Numbered from the stretch's first letter, positions 37,625 to 48,701 are shown. The stretch: DNA of 64,000 nt from Candidatus Pantoea bituminis (GCF_018842675.1 NZ_JAGTWO010000004.1:2790001-2854000); one strand, 5' to 3'. Numbers and translations: made by a program. The notes: a model not told the origin generated them from the sequence alone.

Positions 37625-37656
37625 CAAAAAAGCCCGCGACTTTTCAGTTGCGGGCT
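37625..37656 (-). terminator. Terminator after tig
   Basis: On the minus strand AGCCCGC, a 12-base loop, GCGGGCT, followed by TTTTTTGTTTT. It begins 24 bases after the tig stop codon. Confidence 0.88.
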
Positions 37657-37680
37657 TAGCACGTCAGGTTAAATCTGGAA

Positions 37681-38984
37681 TCAGGCAGACTGAGTCTGGT
37701 TCATCAGATCCTGGAAGTTAGTGGCTTTTTCGGTCACTTTGGCTTTAGCCAGAACCGCTTCAACCGCTTGCTCTTCCAATGCAACGTTACGCATGTTGTT
37801 CATCAGCTCATTATTTTTGCTGTAGAACTCGATGACTTCTTTTGGATCTTCGTAGGCAGACGCCATTTCTTCGATCAACGTGCTTACGCGCGCTTCGTCA
37901 GCTTTCAGCTCGTGGGTGCGAATCACTTCACCCAGCAGCAGACCTACAACAACACGGCGCTTAGCCTGCTCTTCAAACAGCTCACGTGGTAATTCCAGCG
38001 CTTGCTGCTCGTTGCCACCAAAACGCTGTGCAGCCTGACGACGCAGAACGTCGATTTCGCTGTCAATCAACGCAGCAGGTACGTCGATTTCGTTGGCTTC
38101 AACTAAACCGTCGATTGCTTGGGTCTTGATGCGGTTACGGATTGCGCCTTTCAGCTCGCGATCCATGTTTTTACGGACTTCAGTACGCAAACCGGCAATT
38201 GAACCATCTTCAACGCCGAAACGCTTGATGAACTCTTCAGTAAATTCTGGCAGTTCGCGCGTTTCAACTTTCTTCAGCACGATCTCGAACTTCGCATCTT
38301 TGCCTTTCAGGTTTTCAGCGTGGTAATCGTCTGGGAATTTCACGTCGATAGTGAAAGTCTCGCCCGCTTTATGACCCACAACGCCTTCTTCAAAGCCTGG
38401 AATCATGCGACCCTGGCCCATTGCCAGCACGAAGTCAGACGCTTTGCCGCCGTCAAACTCTTCGCCATCAACAGAACCGGAGAAATCGATAGTTGCGCGA
38501 TCTTCCGCTTCGGCAGCTGCTTCAGTTTCGATCCAGTTGGCTTGCTGCTTACGCAGGGTATCCAGCATGGCGTCAACGTCAGCATCAGTCACTTCAACCA
38601 CTGGTTTTTCAACTTCGATGTTTTCCAGGCCTTTCAGCTCAACTTCTGGATAAACTTCGAAATCGACCGAATAGGTGAAATCCTGGCCTTCTTTATATTC
38701 GCCTGGCACGTAGTTAGGTGCGCCAGCCGGATTGATTTTTTCTTTGATGATGGCGTCAACGAAGTTGCGCGTCATCAGATCGCCCAGCACGTCTTGACGT
38801 ACAGAAGCACCGTAACGCTGTGCCACGATGTTCATTGGCACTTTGCCTTTGCGGAAACCATCGATACGGACTTTTTCGCCACATCAACCAGTTCTTTTTT
38901 TACGGCGCTTTCGATGCTGTCAGCTGCGACAGTGATCGTAATGCGACGGCCCAGGCCTTGAGTGGTTTCTACTGAAACTTGCAT
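37681..38984 (-). CDS. tig: Trigger factor, ribosome-associated chaperone, apparent frameshift
   Basis: Intended 434-residue trigger factor (432 in E. coli). The true start is [14 protein letters not shown] at 38984. The frame breaks after LVDVAK at a coding-strand run of five A (38872-38876); six A give [20 protein letters not shown], the ribosome-binding signature GFRxGKxP. The rest is intact: FKBP-type domain ([20 protein letters not shown], about 150-240) and the helical arms. It binds nascent chains at ribosomal protein L23. The damaged place lies in the most conserved motif, so a sequencing deletion is much more likely than a mutation. Confidence 0.95.
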
Positions 38985-39242
38985 CTTGTTACCTCAAAAA
39001 ATCACGTGCTCGGTCAACTTCAGACACCACACATTGTTAATGCGCCGTATCCAACAACCGGGACGGCTTCCGTGAAGAGAACCTGATCCCTGTTACCAGA
39101 AGCGTCCCGAAGACATTCCGGAAAAATAGACGCAGCATTATAGCGGCATCGCTGGAATGAGTCGAGGATGCTAACTCACCACTTTTTAACAGTTTTGTTG
39201 ATTTTTTGCGCTGGGGATCGCGTTTATGTATAAATCGAAAAG

Positions 39243-39266
39243 AAAAACGGCCCGCAGGCCGTTTTA
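39243..39266 (-). terminator. Terminator after bolA
   Basis: On the minus strand AACGGCC-TGCG-GGCCGTT followed by TTTCTTTTC. It lies about 12 bases after the bolA stop. The remaining bolA-tig gap (about 38985-39242) holds no gene. Confidence 0.83.
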
Positions 39267-39277
39267 TTTATAAAGGT

Positions 39278-39592
39278 TTAAGCGAGGGTTCCGGCACCGC
39301 GGCAGTTCGGTGAAGCGAGTACAGTATCCTGTAAGCCTTCCCATTCTTTTACTGTGTAAGTGTGTAACGCCAAGGCATGCACGCTGCCTGCCAGTTCTAC
39401 AGTCAGTTCTCCGTAAATAGCACGGTGACGAGCCAGAAAACGTTGCCCAGTAAAACAATCACTTACTATCACCACTTTAAAATGGCTTTCAGAACCGGCA
39501 GGAACATTGTGTCGATAACTTTCGTCGTGCACTTCCAGATGAGCCGGCTCAAAGGCCAGGCGCAGCTTTTCTTCTATTTGTTCGCGGATCAT
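39278..39592 (-). CDS. bolA: BolA, stress-morphology regulator
   Basis: 104-residue BolA (105 in E. coli), which partners with monothiol glutaredoxins in iron-sulfur handling and acts as a DNA-binding morphogen. I start at [19 protein letters not shown]. The class-II KH-like fold signature is [20 protein letters not shown], and the conserved [16 protein letters not shown] contains the histidine ligand. It is 293 bases upstream of tig, divergent from yajG. Confidence 0.95.
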   Translation of the reverse strand: MIREQIEEKLRLAFEPAHLEVHDESYRHNVPAGSESHFKVVIVSDCFTGQRFLARHRAIYGELTVELAGSVHALALHTYTVKEWEGLQDTVLASPNCRGAGTLA

Positions 39593-39759
39593 TGTTTTAC
39601 TCCTCAATGGCGAGCGCTGTGCCCCATCTGTTTAAATATTAGTAGGTTTTTTGACGCAATATGTAGCGAAGCGCGGAAATATTCTGATAGCACTTTCCGA
39701 ACACTGGCATCTTAACCCGTCTCGATTGATGCTCAAATGGCTGCAACATCCAAAACGCT

Positions 39760-39805
39760 GAAAAAAGCCTTTACAATCAATTTCCCCTGATGCGGGGCTT
39801 TTTTC
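39760..39805. repeat. Inverted repeat in the bolA-yajG intergenic region
   Basis: GAAAAAAGCC (39760-39769) pairs perfectly with GGCTTTTTTC (39796-39805), and an inner CCCC-TGATG-CGGGG hairpin sits before the T6 run. On the plus strand this looks like an intrinsic terminator, yet no plus-strand gene ends upstream of it. It lies 68 bases before yajG. Confidence 0.5.
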
Positions 39806-39872
39806 ACTGCCGCGCAATGCTATGATGACGACAGTTTTTGCAAACCAACCCACTATGCTAACGAGAACAAGT

Positions 39873-40451
39873 ATGTTGAAAAAACTGTTATTCCCGCTGT
39901 TGGCTGCGTTTATATTGGCCGGCTGTGCATCCAGCAATAATACATTAACTATCCAACCTAAAATCGAGCTGCCGCAGCAAGATCCAAGCCTGATGGGTGT
40001 CACTGTGAGCATTAACGGTGCCGATCAGCGTAGCGATCAGGCATTGGCGAAAGTGAATCGTGATGGACAACTCGTCACGTTGACGCCTTCGCGCGACCTA
40101 CGTTTCCTGCTTCAGGAAGTGCTTGAGAAGCAAATGACTGCGCGCGGTTATATGGTGGGCCCTAACGGCGCCGTTGATCTGCAAATCGTTGTCAACAATC
40201 TCTATGCCGATGTAACGCAAGGTAACGTGCGCTACAGCATTACAACTAAAGCCGATATTTCTATCATCGCCACCGCGAAAAACGGCAACAAGCAAGTTAA
40301 AAACTATCGCCAGACTTACAGTGTGGAAGGTGCCTTCAGTGCGAACAATCAGAAGATCACCAACGCTGTAAACTCAACCATGAGCGATGTCATTGCTGAT
40401 ATGGCGCAAGATACCAGCGTGAATAACTTCATCAAGCAAAACGCGCGTTAA
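39873..40451 (+). CDS. yajG: YajG lipoprotein
   Basis: 192-residue putative outer-membrane lipoprotein of the YajG family (192 in E. coli), function unknown. Lipobox: MLKKLLFPLLAAFILAGC, acylated Cys18, followed by ASS, which favours outer-membrane sorting. The body contains LTLTPSRDLRFLLQEVLEKQ and VDLQIVVNNLYADVTQGNVR. I start at MLKK; the 17 codons upstream in frame have no lipoprotein signal. It is upstream of ampG with 55 bases between, probably one operon as in E. coli, where yajG-ampG are adjacent. Confidence 0.93.
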   Translation: MLKKLLFPLLAAFILAGCASSNNTLTIQPKIELPQQDPSLMGVTVSINGADQRSDQALAKVNRDGQLVTLTPSRDLRFLLQEVLEKQMTARGYMVGPNGAVDLQIVVNNLYADVTQGNVRYSITTKADISIIATAKNGNKQVKNYRQTYSVEGAFSANNQKITNAVNSTMSDVIADMAQDTSVNNFIKQNAR

Positions 40452-40506
40452 TTAAACCGGTTTTTCCCCTGCCCGGCACCGCGTCGGGCATCTCCTCAAG
40501 GTCAGC

Positions 40507-41996
40507 ATGAATCACTATCTCCGCATCTTTACCCAAAAAATGCCGCCGTCTTACTGCTGCTCGGCTTTGCGTCCGGTCTGCCGTTAGCATTAACTGCAGG
40601 TACGTTACAGGCATGGATGACGGTAGAAAATGTTGACCTGAAAACGATCGGTTTCTTTTCTTTGGTAGGCCAGGCTTACGTCTTTAAATTTCTCTGGTCA
40701 CCCATGATGGATCGCTATACGCCGCCATTTCTTGGCCGCCGTCGTGGCTGGCTGCTGGTAACGCAAGTCGCGTTAATTGCAGGCATTATCGCGATGGGGT
40801 TCATGCAGCCCAGTCGAGATTTAACGTTGATGGCTGCGCTCGCGGTGCTGGTTGCCTTTTGCTCAGCATCACAAGATATTGTTTTTGATGCCTGGAAAAC
40901 GGATATTTTGCCTGCCGAAGAGCGAGGCAGTGGTGCAGCCATCACTGTTCTGGGTTATCGCCTGGCAATGCTGATTTCGGGTGGGCTGGCGTTGTGGCTC
41001 GCAGACCGTTATTTAGGCTGGCAGATGACCTATTGGCTGATGGCGTTGATGATGGTGCCGGGCATCATCGCAACGTTTCTGGCTAAAGAACCCGATACGC
41101 TTATCTCAACACCCCACTCCTTGCGTCAGGCCGTAATCGACCCGCTCAGAGATTTCTTTCAGCGAAATAATGCCTGGCTGCTGATCACGCTGATCATCCT
41201 GTATAAGCTCGGTGATGCCTTTGCTGCCTCACTGACCACAACGTTCCTAATCCGCGGTGTCGGCTTTAATGCTGGAGATGTTGGCTTAGTGAACAAAACG
41301 CTCGGCCTGATTGCGACCATTATTGGAGCATTGTATGGCGGCGTGCTCATGCAGCGCCTGAGCCTGTTCCGGGCGCTAATGCTCTTCGGATTGCTGCAGG
41401 CAGTATCCAACTTTGGCTATTGGCTATTAGCCATTACCGATCAGCGTTTGTGGAGCATGGCCAGCGCAGTATTTGTTGAGAATCTGTGCGGCGGCATGGG
41501 AACGGCAGCGTTTGTCGCGCTGCTAATGACACTGTGCAATCGCTCTTTTTCCGCTACCCAATTTGCGCTGCTCTCTGCATTGTCTGCTGTCGGCCGGGTT
41601 TATGTCGGTCCAGCGGCTGGCTGGCTGGTCGAACTTTGGGGCTGGCCAACCTTTTACGCTTTTACCGTGCTAGCCGCTCTGCCAGGATTGCTGCTGTTGA
41701 CCCTTTGCCGCCAAACTCTGGATGCAATGCAAAATAGCGGTGAGTTTTTACCGCGCACCTTATATCGCAAAGGTTATCGCTGGACGCGCCGTTTGTTTAC
41801 AGCTGGATGCCTGGTTATCGCACTCTGGTTGTGTACGCTGGCATTAAAAGGAGCAGGTTTTGAACGCTTCCCAGACCTTTTACCTCACCTGTTTGAACTC
41901 GGGATCGTACTGGCACTACTGGGCGTAATGGGTGGCGTTATTTTGGATTACTGGTCAATGAAAAAAACGCCAAATCCCGAAACCACTTTTAAGTAA
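40507..41996 (+). CDS. ampG: AmpG muropeptide permease, apparent frameshift
   Basis: Intended 496-residue MFS-type inner-membrane importer of anhydro-muropeptides for cell-wall recycling (491 in E. coli). The start is ATG 40507 (MNHYLRIFTQK). A run of six A at 40535-40540 breaks the frame; with seven A it reads NAAVLLLLGFASGLPLALTA and joins GTLQAWMTVENVDLKTIG, the conserved first membrane segment. Later landmarks: DIVFDAWKTDILPAEERGSG and SALSAVGRVYVGPAAGWLVE. Twelve or more hydrophobic segments. Necessary for induction of AmpC-type beta-lactamases in species that have them. The break is likely a sequence error. Confidence 0.93.
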
Positions 41997-42441
41997 AGTA
42001 CGCCTAATTTCTGCCGATATTGGCTTATTCCTCATCAAAACCTGCAGGCGTGCTATTTTATCAACGCGTGTTATTTTTTGAAGGAGGAATTCTGGATGAA
42101 AATAATATAGCTAAGGGATATTAAAAACCGGGACGCAATTATCTTGTATTAAAGTTATCTCTAAAATGATACAGAATTGTTAAACAGTTGAGTAATTAAA
42201 GTGAGGGTTATTCCTTTCCCTGTTTTTTTTACGGTTACTTCCATCGCTTTTTGTTATATTGGAGCCAACTGCTTGTCTGCGTTAATAATTTGTCACTCCA
42301 GGCAACATCTGTGACACCCTTAGCAAAAGGTGTCAACACGCATCTGACACATCCTTAAGCTGGTTTACACTGCATAAACCTTCCCGTAAAATGCGCGCAC
42401 ACTTAAACGACAATAGAGCCCTTTGTCATTGAGGTCGTTAA
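41997..42441. other. 445-base non-coding region upstream of cyoABCDE
   Basis: A/T-rich, no supportable gene. It holds the sigma-70-type promoter for cyoA at its downstream end. A GTTAAACAGTTGAGTAATTAA stretch near 42180-42200 loosely resembles ArcA direct repeats (GTTAATTA-like), and the operon is ArcA-repressed in E. coli; the resemblance is weak. A short ORF behind GGAGGAAT (ATG at 42096) encodes only four codons and is not considered a gene. Confidence 0.5.
42364..42392 (+). promoter_or_regulatory. Sigma-70-type promoter of cyoABCDE
   Basis: -35 TTTACA (42364-42369), 17-base spacer, -10 TAAAAT (42387-42392), about 50 bases before the cyoA ATG. Confidence 0.72.
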
Positions 42442-43368
42442 ATGAGACTCAGTAAATACAATAAAAGTTTGGGGATTTTGTCATTAATTGCAGGCACTTT
42501 ATTAATGAGTGGCTGTGATAGTGCATTGTTAAATCCCAAAGGACAGGTTGCACTGGAGCAACGTTCGCTGATACTGACTGCCTTTGGCCTGATGTTGATC
42601 GTCGTTATCCCCGCAGTCTTGATGGCAGTGGTGTTTGCCTGGAAATATCGGGCTTCCAACACTAACGCGAAGTACAGCCCTAACTGGTCACACTCTAATA
42701 AAGTGGAAGCCGTGGTTTGGACCATTCCGATCCTGATCATTGTTTTCCTGAGCGTGTTGACCTGGAAATCAACCCACGCACTCGAACCCAGCAAACCGCT
42801 GGAATCGGATGTGAAACCGGTTGAGATCGATGTGGTTGCGCTGGACTGGAAATGGTTGTTCATTTACCCGGAACAGGGTATTGCGACGGTAAACCAGATT
42901 GCCTTCCCGGCAAACACGCCAGTGAACTTTAAAATCACTTCTAATTCCGTCATGAATTCTTTCTTTATTCCGACACTCGGAAGCCAGATTTACGCGATGG
43001 CTGGCATGCAGACTAAATTGCATCTGATTGCCAACGAACCGGGAATTTTCGACGGTATCTCTGCGAACTTTAGTGGTCGTGGTTTCTCTGGCATGAAGTT
43101 CAAAGCCATTGCAACCAAAGACGATGCGGAATTCCAGCAGTGGGTGGCCAAAGTTAAAGCGGCCCCTAACACGCTGACTACTATGGATGATTTCGAGAAA
43201 GTAGCTGTGCCAAGCGAAAATCACCCGGTGGAATATTTCTCTACAGCAAATCCTGAACTGTTCTTGCAGGTTATCGACAAGTTCAAGATGAGCCACGGAA
43301 AAATGGACATGCCTAAGCACGAAGGTATGGACATGAGTCATGCCGCTTCCGCGGGAGCCGAGGAATAA
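42442..43368 (+). CDS. cyoA: CyoA, cytochrome bo3 ubiquinol oxidase subunit II
   Basis: 308-residue subunit II (E. coli 315), a lipoprotein with lipobox MSGC (Cys25), two membrane helices (about residues 45-70 and 90-112), and a periplasmic cupredoxin-like domain without the CuA ligands, as expected for a quinol oxidase. Conserved: [20 protein letters not shown] and [19 protein letters not shown]. The tail is Met/His rich ([15 protein letters not shown]). First gene of cyoABCDE; cyoB starts four bases after the stop. Confidence 0.97.
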   Translation: MRLSKYNKSLGILSLIAGTLLMSGCDSALLNPKGQVALEQRSLILTAFGLMLIVVIPAVLMAVVFAWKYRASNTNAKYSPNWSHSNKVEAVVWTIPILIIVFLSVLTWKSTHALEPSKPLESDVKPVEIDVVALDWKWLFIYPEQGIATVNQIAFPANTPVNFKITSNSVMNSFFIPTLGSQIYAMAGMQTKLHLIANEPGIFDGISANFSGRGFSGMKFKAIATKDDAEFQQWVAKVKAAPNTLTTMDDFEKVAVPSENHPVEYFSTANPELFLQVIDKFKMSHGKMDMPKHEGMDMSHAASAGAEE

Positions 43369-43372
43369 TACG

Positions 43373-45355
43373 ATGTTCGGAAAATTAACACTGGATGCAG
43401 TGCCGTACCATGAACCGATTATCATGGTTACGGTCGCCGGTATCATTTTAGGTGGTCTCGCAGTCGTTGCAGCCCTAACCTATTTTGGTAAATGGCAATA
43501 TCTGTGGTCTGAATGGCTGACGTCTATCGACCACAAACGACTGGGTATCATGTACATCATCATGGCATTTGTCATGCTGCTGCGTGGTTTTGCTGATGCA
43601 ATCATGATGCGTACCCAACAGGTGATGGCTTCGGCCGGTGAAGCAGGCATTCTACCGCCGCATCACTACGACCAGATCTTTACCGCGCACGGCGTGATTA
43701 TGATCTTCTTCGTGGCGATGCCTTTCGTAGTTGGCCTGATGAACATCGCCGTTCCGTTGCAGATTGGTGCACGTGACGTTGCGTTCCCGTTCCTGAACAA
43801 CCTGAGCTTCTGGTTTACTGCGATCGGTGTGATCCTGGTTAACCTGTCGCTGGGTGTGGGCGAGTTCGCGCAGACCGGTTGGTTGGCTTATCCGCCACTA
43901 TCCGGCGCGGAGTACAGTCCCGGCGTCGGGGTCGATTACTGGATATGGAGTCTCCAACTCTCTGGTATCGGTACGACCTTAACCGGTATTAACTTCTTCG
44001 TAACCATTCTGAAGATGCGCGCTCCAGGCATGAGCCTGTTCAAAATGCCGGTATTTACCTGGACCGCACTTTGCACCAACGTCCTGATCATCGCTGCGTT
44101 CCCGGTTCTGACCGTTACGCTGGCGCTGTTGACACTTGATCGTTACCTCGGTTTCCATTTCTTCACCAATGAAATGGGCGGGAATATGATGATGTACGTC
44201 AACCTGATCTGGGTTTGGGGTCATCCGGAAGTGTACATCCTGGTTCTGCCCGTCTTCGGTGTGTTCGCTGAAATCACGGCGACCTTCTCGAAGAAGCGTC
44301 TGTTTGGTTACACCTCTCTGGTTTGGGCGACCATCGCCATTACCGTATTGTCGTTCATCGTTTGGCTGCACCACTTCTTCACCATGGGTGCGGGCGCTAA
44401 CGTAAACGCCTTCTTCGGTATCATGACGATGATTATCGCAATCCCGACCGGGGTTAAAATCTTTAACTGGCTGTTCACCATGTATCAGGGTCGCATCGAG
44501 ATGCACTCTGCCATGCTGTGGACTGTTGGCTTCCTGGTCACCTTCTCTGTAGGTGGTATGACCGGCGTTCTGCTGGCCGTTCCGGGTGCTGACTTTATTC
44601 TGCATAACAGCCTGTTCCTGATTGCACACTTCCATAACGTTATCATCGGTGGTGTGGTGTTCGGTTGTATGGCTGGCGTGACCTACTGGTTCCCGAAAGC
44701 TTTCGGCTTTACCCTGAACGAAACCTGGGGCAAACGCGCTTTCTGGTTCTGGATCATCGGCTTCTTTGTTGCCTTTATGCCGCTGTACGCACTGGGCTTC
44801 ATGGGTATGACTCGTCGTATCAGCCAGGATATCGATCCACAGTTCCATTCACTGCTGGTTGTTGCAGCGTGTGGTGCTGGCCTGATTGCAATGGGTATTA
44901 TTTGCCAACTGACCATGTTCTACGTCTCTGTACGTGACCGTGAGCAGAACCGCGATCTGACGGGTGACCCATGGGGCGGCCGTACGCTGGAGTGGTCAAC
45001 CTCTTCTCCACCGCCGTTCTACAACTTTGCTGTTATCCCGCATGTGCATGAACGTGACGCTTTCTGGGAAATGAAAGAGAAAGGCGAAGCGTACAAGCAG
45101 CCGGAGAAATATGAAGAAATTCATATGCCGAAAAACAGCGGTGCTGCGATTGTTATCGCCGCCTTCGGTACCATCTTTGGTTTCGCGCTGATCTGGCATA
45201 TCTGGTGGCTGGTGGGGCTCTCTTTCCTCGGCATGATCGTTTCCTGGATCGTGAAGAGCTTCGACGAAGACGTGGATTACTACGTTCCAGTTGCCGAAGT
45301 CGAGAAGATTGAGAAGCAGCACTTTGACGAAATCAGCAAAGCAGGTCTGAAATAA
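43373..45355 (+). CDS. cyoB: CyoB, cytochrome bo3 oxidase subunit I
   Basis: 660-residue catalytic subunit (663 in E. coli) carrying haem b, haem o3 and CuB. CuB and proton-channel motifs are visible: [17 protein letters not shown] (about residues 280-296), [11 protein letters not shown] (about 330), and [12 protein letters not shown] with the haem histidines (about 419). I start at [15 protein letters not shown], four bases after cyoA. Its stop overlaps the cyoC start (TAATG). It pumps protons while reducing oxygen with ubiquinol. No anomaly. Confidence 0.98.
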   Translation: MFGKLTLDAVPYHEPIIMVTVAGIILGGLAVVAALTYFGKWQYLWSEWLTSIDHKRLGIMYIIMAFVMLLRGFADAIMMRTQQVMASAGEAGILPPHHYDQIFTAHGVIMIFFVAMPFVVGLMNIAVPLQIGARDVAFPFLNNLSFWFTAIGVILVNLSLGVGEFAQTGWLAYPPLSGAEYSPGVGVDYWIWSLQLSGIGTTLTGINFFVTILKMRAPGMSLFKMPVFTWTALCTNVLIIAAFPVLTVTLALLTLDRYLGFHFFTNEMGGNMMMYVNLIWVWGHPEVYILVLPVFGVFAEITATFSKKRLFGYTSLVWATIAITVLSFIVWLHHFFTMGAGANVNAFFGIMTMIIAIPTGVKIFNWLFTMYQGRIEMHSAMLWTVGFLVTFSVGGMTGVLLAVPGADFILHNSLFLIAHFHNVIIGGVVFGCMAGVTYWFPKAFGFTLNETWGKRAFWFWIIGFFVAFMPLYALGFMGMTRRISQDIDPQFHSLLVVAACGAGLIAMGIICQLTMFYVSVRDREQNRDLTGDPWGGRTLEWSTSSPPPFYNFAVIPHVHERDAFWEMKEKGEAYKQPEKYEEIHMPKNSGAAIVIAAFGTIFGFALIWHIWWLVGLSFLGMIVSWIVKSFDEDVDYYVPVAEVEKIEKQHFDEISKAGLK

Positions 45356-45972
45356 TGTCAACTGAAACTCTGACTAAACACCACCACGACGCCCATGCGG
45401 AGCATGGGCATCACGATGCAGGAGCCAATAAAGTCTTTGGTTTCTGGATCTACCTGATGAGTGACTGCATTATCTTCGCAACCTTGTTTGCGACCTATGC
45501 AGTTATGGTCAATAACACTGCCGGTGGCCCGGCAGGTAAAGATATCTTTGAACTGCCATTTGTTCTGGTAGAAACCGCACTGCTGTTGTTGAGCTCCATC
45601 ACCTACGGCATGGCTGTTATCTCTATGAACAAGGAAAACAAAGGCGCCGTTATCGGTTGGCTGGCGTTGACCTTCCTGTTCGGTCTTGGCTTCATCGGTA
45701 TGGAAATCTATGAATTCCATCATCTGATTGTTGAAGGTTACGGCCCGGATCGCAGTGGTTTCCTGTCTGGCTTCTTTACGCTGGTGGGGACGCACGGTCT
45801 GCACGTGACTTCAGGTTTGATCTGGATGTTGTTGTTGATGTTCCAGATCTCCAAGCGCGGTCTGAGCGCCACTAACCGCACGCGTATCATGTGTCTGAGC
45901 CTGTTCTGGCACTTCCTGGACGTGGTTTGGATTTGCGTCTTTACCGTTGTTTATCTGATGGGAGCCATGTAA
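45355..45972 (+). CDS. cyoC: CyoC, cytochrome bo3 oxidase subunit III
   Basis: 205-residue subunit III (204 in E. coli) with five predicted membrane helices. Its N terminus is rich in histidine ([14 protein letters not shown]), a somewhat longer His run than I recall in E. coli. Conserved [16 protein letters not shown] and [18 protein letters not shown]. It overlaps cyoB by one base at TAATG and its own stop overlaps the cyoD start in the same way, so all are translated in a coupled manner. Confidence 0.97.
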   Translation: MSTETLTKHHHDAHAEHGHHDAGANKVFGFWIYLMSDCIIFATLFATYAVMVNNTAGGPAGKDIFELPFVLVETALLLLSSITYGMAVISMNKENKGAVIGWLALTFLFGLGFIGMEIYEFHHLIVEGYGPDRSGFLSGFFTLVGTHGLHVTSGLIWMLLLMFQISKRGLSATNRTRIMCLSLFWHFLDVVWICVFTVVYLMGAM

Positions 45973-46301
45973 TGAGTCATTCTGTTAACGAACATGGTGC
46001 ATCACACGGTAGCGTGAAGTCATACATGATCGGTTTCATCCTTTCTATCATCCTGACCGGTATTCCGTTCTGGATGGTAATGGATGGCAGTGCATCTCAC
46101 GGTACCATTCTCGGTGTAGTTCTGGTGTGTGCGATAATTCAGGTGCTGGTTCACCTGGTTTACTTCCTGCACTTAGACAGCAAATCTGAGGGTGGCTGGA
46201 ACATGGTGGCCATTGTCTTCTCGGCGATCATTATCCTGATTGTCGTTGTAGGCTCGCTGTGGATTATGTGGAACCTCAACTACAACATGATGGCCCACTA
46301 A
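45972..46301 (+). CDS. cyoD: CyoD, cytochrome bo3 oxidase subunit IV
   Basis: 109-residue subunit IV with three membrane helices, the same length as in E. coli. The start [20 protein letters not shown] overlaps the cyoC stop by one base (TAATG). The central segment [20 protein letters not shown] and the C-terminal [17 protein letters not shown] are family features. Assists assembly of the CuB centre. cyoE follows after 13 bases. Confidence 0.96.
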   Translation: MSHSVNEHGASHGSVKSYMIGFILSIILTGIPFWMVMDGSASHGTILGVVLVCAIIQVLVHLVYFLHLDSKSEGGWNMVAIVFSAIIILIVVVGSLWIMWNLNYNMMAH

Positions 46302-46314
46302 AGAGTCGCTCGTA

Positions 46315-47202
46315 ATGATTAAGCAATACCTGCAAGTAACAAAACCAGGAATTATTTTCGGGAATTTAATTTCTGTCATTGGCGGATTTCTGCTGGCATC
46401 TAAAGGCAGCATTGATTACGCCCTGTTTCTCACCTCGCTGGTTGGCGTGTCATTGGTAGTGGCTTCAGGTTGTGTTTTTAACAACGTGATTGACCGCGAC
46501 ATTGACATCAAGATGGAGAGAACCAGGAATCGAGTGCTGGTTAAAGGCCTCATTTCCGCGAAAGTAAGCCTGTGTTATGCCACTACGCTGGGTATTGCTG
46601 GCTTTGCGTTGCTCTATTTCGGTGCTAACCCGCTGGCCATGTGGCTGGCGGTAATGGGCTTCGTCGTATACGTCGGCATTTACAGCCTCTATATGAAGCG
46701 CAATTCGGTCTATGGCACGCTGATTGGTAGTCTTTCTGGCGCAGCGCCGCCGGTGATTGGCTACTGTGCAGTGACCAATGAGTTTGATGCTGGCGCGCTG
46801 ATCCTTCTGGCAATCTTTAGCCTGTGGCAGATGCCGCACTCGTACGCGATTGCGATCTTCCGCTTCAAAGATTACCAGGCAGCGAACATTCCGGTTTTAC
46901 CGGTAGTAAAAGGCATCTCCGTGGCAAAAAATCATATTACGCTCTACATTCTGGCGTTCATGATTGCTACCTTGATGCTGACGCTGGGCGGTTATGCTGG
47001 CTACAAATATCTGGTGGTTGCTGCGGCAGTAAGCGTGTGGTGGTTGGGCATGGCGTTATCAGGTTACAAAACCTCAAACGATCGCGTTTGGGCACGTAAA
47101 CTGTTCGTCTTCTCTATCGTTGCCATCACCGCGCTGAGCGTGATGATGTCGGTTGATTCAATGGGACCGGCGTCAAAAGACCTGCTGACTTACGTGTGGT
47201 AA
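46315..47202 (+). CDS. cyoE: CyoE, protoheme IX farnesyltransferase (haem O synthase)
   Basis: 295-residue UbiA-family prenyltransferase that adds farnesyl to haem b to make haem O for CyoB. The Asp-rich motif [18 protein letters not shown] (about residues 59-76) binds the diphosphate; the second conserved region is [20 protein letters not shown] (about 173-192). Nine hydrophobic segments. Start ATG in place of GTG as in some relatives. It ends the cyo operon, followed by an intrinsic terminator. Confidence 0.97.
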   Translation: MIKQYLQVTKPGIIFGNLISVIGGFLLASKGSIDYALFLTSLVGVSLVVASGCVFNNVIDRDIDIKMERTRNRVLVKGLISAKVSLCYATTLGIAGFALLYFGANPLAMWLAVMGFVVYVGIYSLYMKRNSVYGTLIGSLSGAAPPVIGYCAVTNEFDAGALILLAIFSLWQMPHSYAIAIFRFKDYQAANIPVLPVVKGISVAKNHITLYILAFMIATLMLTLGGYAGYKYLVVAAAVSVWWLGMALSGYKTSNDRVWARKLFVFSIVAITALSVMMSVDSMGPASKDLLTYVW

Positions 47203-47223
47203 TCAGCACCGCAACAGTATGAC

Positions 47224-47250
47224 AAGGGCGCGATTTCGCGCCCTTTCTTT
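47224..47250 (+). terminator. Terminator after cyoABCDE
   Basis: AAGGGCGCG-ATTT-CGCGCCCTT followed by TCTTTTG, starting 21 bases after the cyoE stop. Confidence 0.85.
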
Positions 47251-47332
47251 TGTTACCCTTACTTAAAAACTATTGTTTTACCCGCCCTGCCCCGCTCCTT
47301 AGAATGATTGCAGCACATTAACAGAGGTTGGA

Positions 47333-48697
47333 ATGAACGATAATAAAATGACTCCAGTGGAGCTGCGCGCCACATGGGGCCTTGGCACTGTCTTTTCCCT
47401 GCGTATGCTGGGAATGTTTATGGTCCTGCCGGTACTAACAACGTATGGCATGGCATTACAGGGCGCGAGTGAAACGCTAATTGGCTTGGCGATTGGTATC
47501 TATGGTCTGGCTCAGGCTATTTTTCAAATTCCCTTCGGTTTGCTTTCTGATCGTATTGGACGTAAGCCGTTAATCGTTGGCGGTCTGTTGCTGTTTGTTT
47601 TAGGCAGCGTTATCGCAGCTTGCAGTGATTCCATTTGGGGCATCATTTTAGGTCGCGCTTTACAGGGTTCCGGTGCAATTGCTGCTGCGGTAATGGCGCT
47701 GTTGTCCGACCTAACGCGGGAGCAGAATCGCACGAAAGCTATGGCGTTTATCGGCATTAGCTTCGGCGTTACCTTTGCCATTGCGATGGTGCTAGGTCCC
47801 ATCATTACTCACGCTTTGGGGCTGCACGCCCTGTTCTGGATGATTGCTATCCTCGCGTCACTTGGCATTGCTATTACGTTACTCGTGGTGCCTTCTACTA
47901 CCCATCATGTGTTGAATCGCGAATCGGGCATGGTGAAAGGCAGCTTCAGCAAAGTCATGGCTAACTCGCGCCTGCTGAAATTGAATTTTGGCATTTTTTG
48001 CCTGCATGTTTTGTTGATGTCGAGTTTTGTCGCGTTACCCGGGCAATTTGAGCAAGCAGGTTTCCCGGCGGCAGAGCATTGGAAAGTCTATCTGGTCACC
48101 ATGCTTATTGCCTTTGCAGGCGTTATTCCGTTCATCATTTATGCGGAAGTTAAACGCCGCATGAAACGCGTTTTTGTGGGTTGCGTCGGTATGATTGTGG
48201 TGGCTGAAATCGTGCTATGGGGCGCAGAAGGCCACTTCTGGACCCTGGTCATTGGTGTGCAGCTTTTCTTCTTTGCCTTTAACCTGATGGAAGCGATTTT
48301 GCCTTCTTTGGTAAGCAAAGAATCGCCCGCAGGTTACAAAGGCACCGCCATGGGACTTTACTCCACCAGCCAGTTCCTCGGTGTCGCCATTGGCGGCAGC
48401 ATGGGCGGTTGGGTGTTTGGGCATTTTGATGCGCAGACGGTGTTTTTAGTGACCGCCATGCTGGCTACCGTTTGGCTGTTTGTTAGCATGACGATGCAGG
48501 AGCCGCCTTATGTCAGCAGCCTACGAATCGTCTTGAGCGATGCCGTGTTAGCCGCACCGAATCTGGAAAAGCGCCTCAAAGCACAGCCTGGCGTTTCCTC
48601 CGTATTTATCGTGCCTGAAGAGAAAAGCGCCTACATCAAGATTGACAGCAAAGTCACCAGTCGAGTTGAGCTTGAAGCGCTCATCGCCAGCAATTAA
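47333..48697 (+). CDS. yajR: YajR, MFS transporter with C-terminal YAM domain
   Basis: 454-residue major facilitator transporter, identical in length to E. coli YajR. Motif A is GLLSDRIGRKPLIVGG (about residues 68-83), preceded by IYGLAQAIFQIPF. The C-terminal about 65 residues (YVSSLRIVLSD... KAQPGVSSVFIVPEEKSAYI) form the small ferredoxin-like YAM domain known from the E. coli structure. The transported substrate is not known. AGAGGT precedes the ATG. It is monocistronic, with a terminator right after the stop. Confidence 0.95.
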   Translation: MNDNKMTPVELRATWGLGTVFSLRMLGMFMVLPVLTTYGMALQGASETLIGLAIGIYGLAQAIFQIPFGLLSDRIGRKPLIVGGLLLFVLGSVIAACSDSIWGIILGRALQGSGAIAAAVMALLSDLTREQNRTKAMAFIGISFGVTFAIAMVLGPIITHALGLHALFWMIAILASLGIAITLLVVPSTTHHVLNRESGMVKGSFSKVMANSRLLKLNFGIFCLHVLLMSSFVALPGQFEQAGFPAAEHWKVYLVTMLIAFAGVIPFIIYAEVKRRMKRVFVGCVGMIVVAEIVLWGAEGHFWTLVIGVQLFFFAFNLMEAILPSLVSKESPAGYKGTAMGLYSTSQFLGVAIGGSMGGWVFGHFDAQTVFLVTAMLATVWLFVSMTMQEPPYVSSLRIVLSDAVLAAPNLEKRLKAQPGVSSVFIVPEEKSAYIKIDSKVTSRVELEALIASN

Positions 48698-48701
48698 TGC
48701 A

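Noticed and set aside
42769..43446. 225-codon minus-strand ORF across cyoA/cyoB
   Set aside because: Antisense shadow; no supporting start or family.
43979..44848. 289-codon minus-strand ORF opposite cyoB
   Set aside because: Mirror of a highly conserved, strongly biased gene; composition (His, Glu, Asn rich) is typical of an antisense shadow.
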